Source: Oscillospiraceae bacterium (GTDB taxonomy: Bacteria; Bacillota; Clostridia; Oscillospirales; Acutalibacteraceae). From it: a DNA stretch of 61,656 nt. The position numbers were made by a program, and so were the translations under genes. The first letter of the stretch is position 1. Every line of letters begins with the position of its first letter. Positions 61,535-61,656 of this stretch are shown here, piece after piece. Below the pieces are notes generated by a model that worked only from the letters and a program-made list of their open reading frames with translations, was not told the DNA's origin and ran no database searches. The stretch spans positions 1-61,656 of the forward strand of contig JAISXG010000034.1 in NCBI GenBank assembly GCA_031270605.1, written 5' to 3'.

Positions 61535-61656
61535 ATGGAAATCAAAATTGAACGCACAACCAATCCGAAGCAAAAGCCTGCAGACCAAAGCAAGCTCGGC
61601 TTCGGCAATTATTTCACAGATCATATGTTCATCATGAACTATGACCTCGGCGAAGG
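61535..61656 (+). CDS. ilvE: Branched-chain amino acid aminotransferase, start only
   Basis: Only 40 codons are in the window. The visible N-terminus (KIERTTNPKQKPADQSKLGF, then GNYFTDHMFIMNYDLGEG) is characteristic of the larger type of branched-chain aminotransferase, which transfers the amino group between glutamate and the keto acids of leucine, isoleucine and valine using PLP. The catalytic Lys is beyond the edge. GGGGGT lies six bases before the ATG. Confidence 0.85.
   Translation, partial: MEIKIERTTNPKQKPADQSKLGFGNYFTDHMFIMNYDLGE

Overview
The window comes from a low-to-mid GC, spore-forming member of the Bacillota, most likely class Clostridia (Oscillospiraceae/Ruminococcaceae-like). 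I infer this from the tilS-hpt-ftsH and rplI-dnaB order, RNase J, RqcH, a YmcA/YlbF-type gene beside miaB, AbrB and SpmA/SpmB, AAAGGA-type ribosome binding sites and frequent rho-independent terminators. The genus cannot be decided from sequence alone.

Layout. Bases 1-6,780 are accessory DNA: a decayed RHS/YD-repeat gene, a small membrane protein, three tandem near-identical lipoproteins plus a stub of a fourth copy, a RICIN-lectin gene whose C-terminus resembles the Ntox44 polymorphic toxin, a degraded 3' copy of that toxin, the 3' end of a plasmid-type relaxase, and a frameshifted three-TM protein. I read this as a polymorphic-toxin/immunity cassette array next to mobile-element debris. It borders tRNA-Trp and tRNA-Met genes (6,852-7,067) with a consensus promoter. 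Bases 7,198-11,522 encode a GH38 alpha-mannosidase and an unknown partner. Bases 11,734-15,589 carry an FAD oxidoreductase, a SEDS protein and a double-FHA protein. Bases 15,812-24,673 carry an ABC permease/adaptor pair, a lipoprotein, a GDPD, ymcA-like and miaB, and a wall-anchored SGNH hydrolase.

Bases 24,951-31,405 run on the plus strand: MGMT-like protein, two tandem mgtE, a THUMP-type RNA methyltransferase, a lipid kinase and a hypothetical. Two covarying structured intergenic elements lie ahead of mgtE2 and the lipid kinase. Bases 31,469-35,723 hold a secreted ceramidase-like protein and a nucleotidyltransferase/phosphomannomutase-like fusion. Bases 35,786-43,909 form the information-processing block (structured leader, RNase J, rplI, dnaB, tilS, hpt, ftsH). 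It is followed by GH78 rhamnosidase, a PHP protein and RNase HI. Bases 47,470-55,582 are mostly minus strand: alkaline phosphatase, rqcH, nif3/ygjV/trmK/DUF1858, a GT2 transferase, a zinc-ribbon membrane protein and AbrB. Bases 55,742-61,656 carry spmAB, a secreted metallophosphoesterase, a parvulin foldase, a small beta protein and the start of ilvE.

The most interesting points are the toxin/immunity array, the pair of covarying RNA-like elements, three long imperfect palindromes in intergenic DNA, the structured leader before RNase J, and two genes broken by one-base losses in homopolymers.
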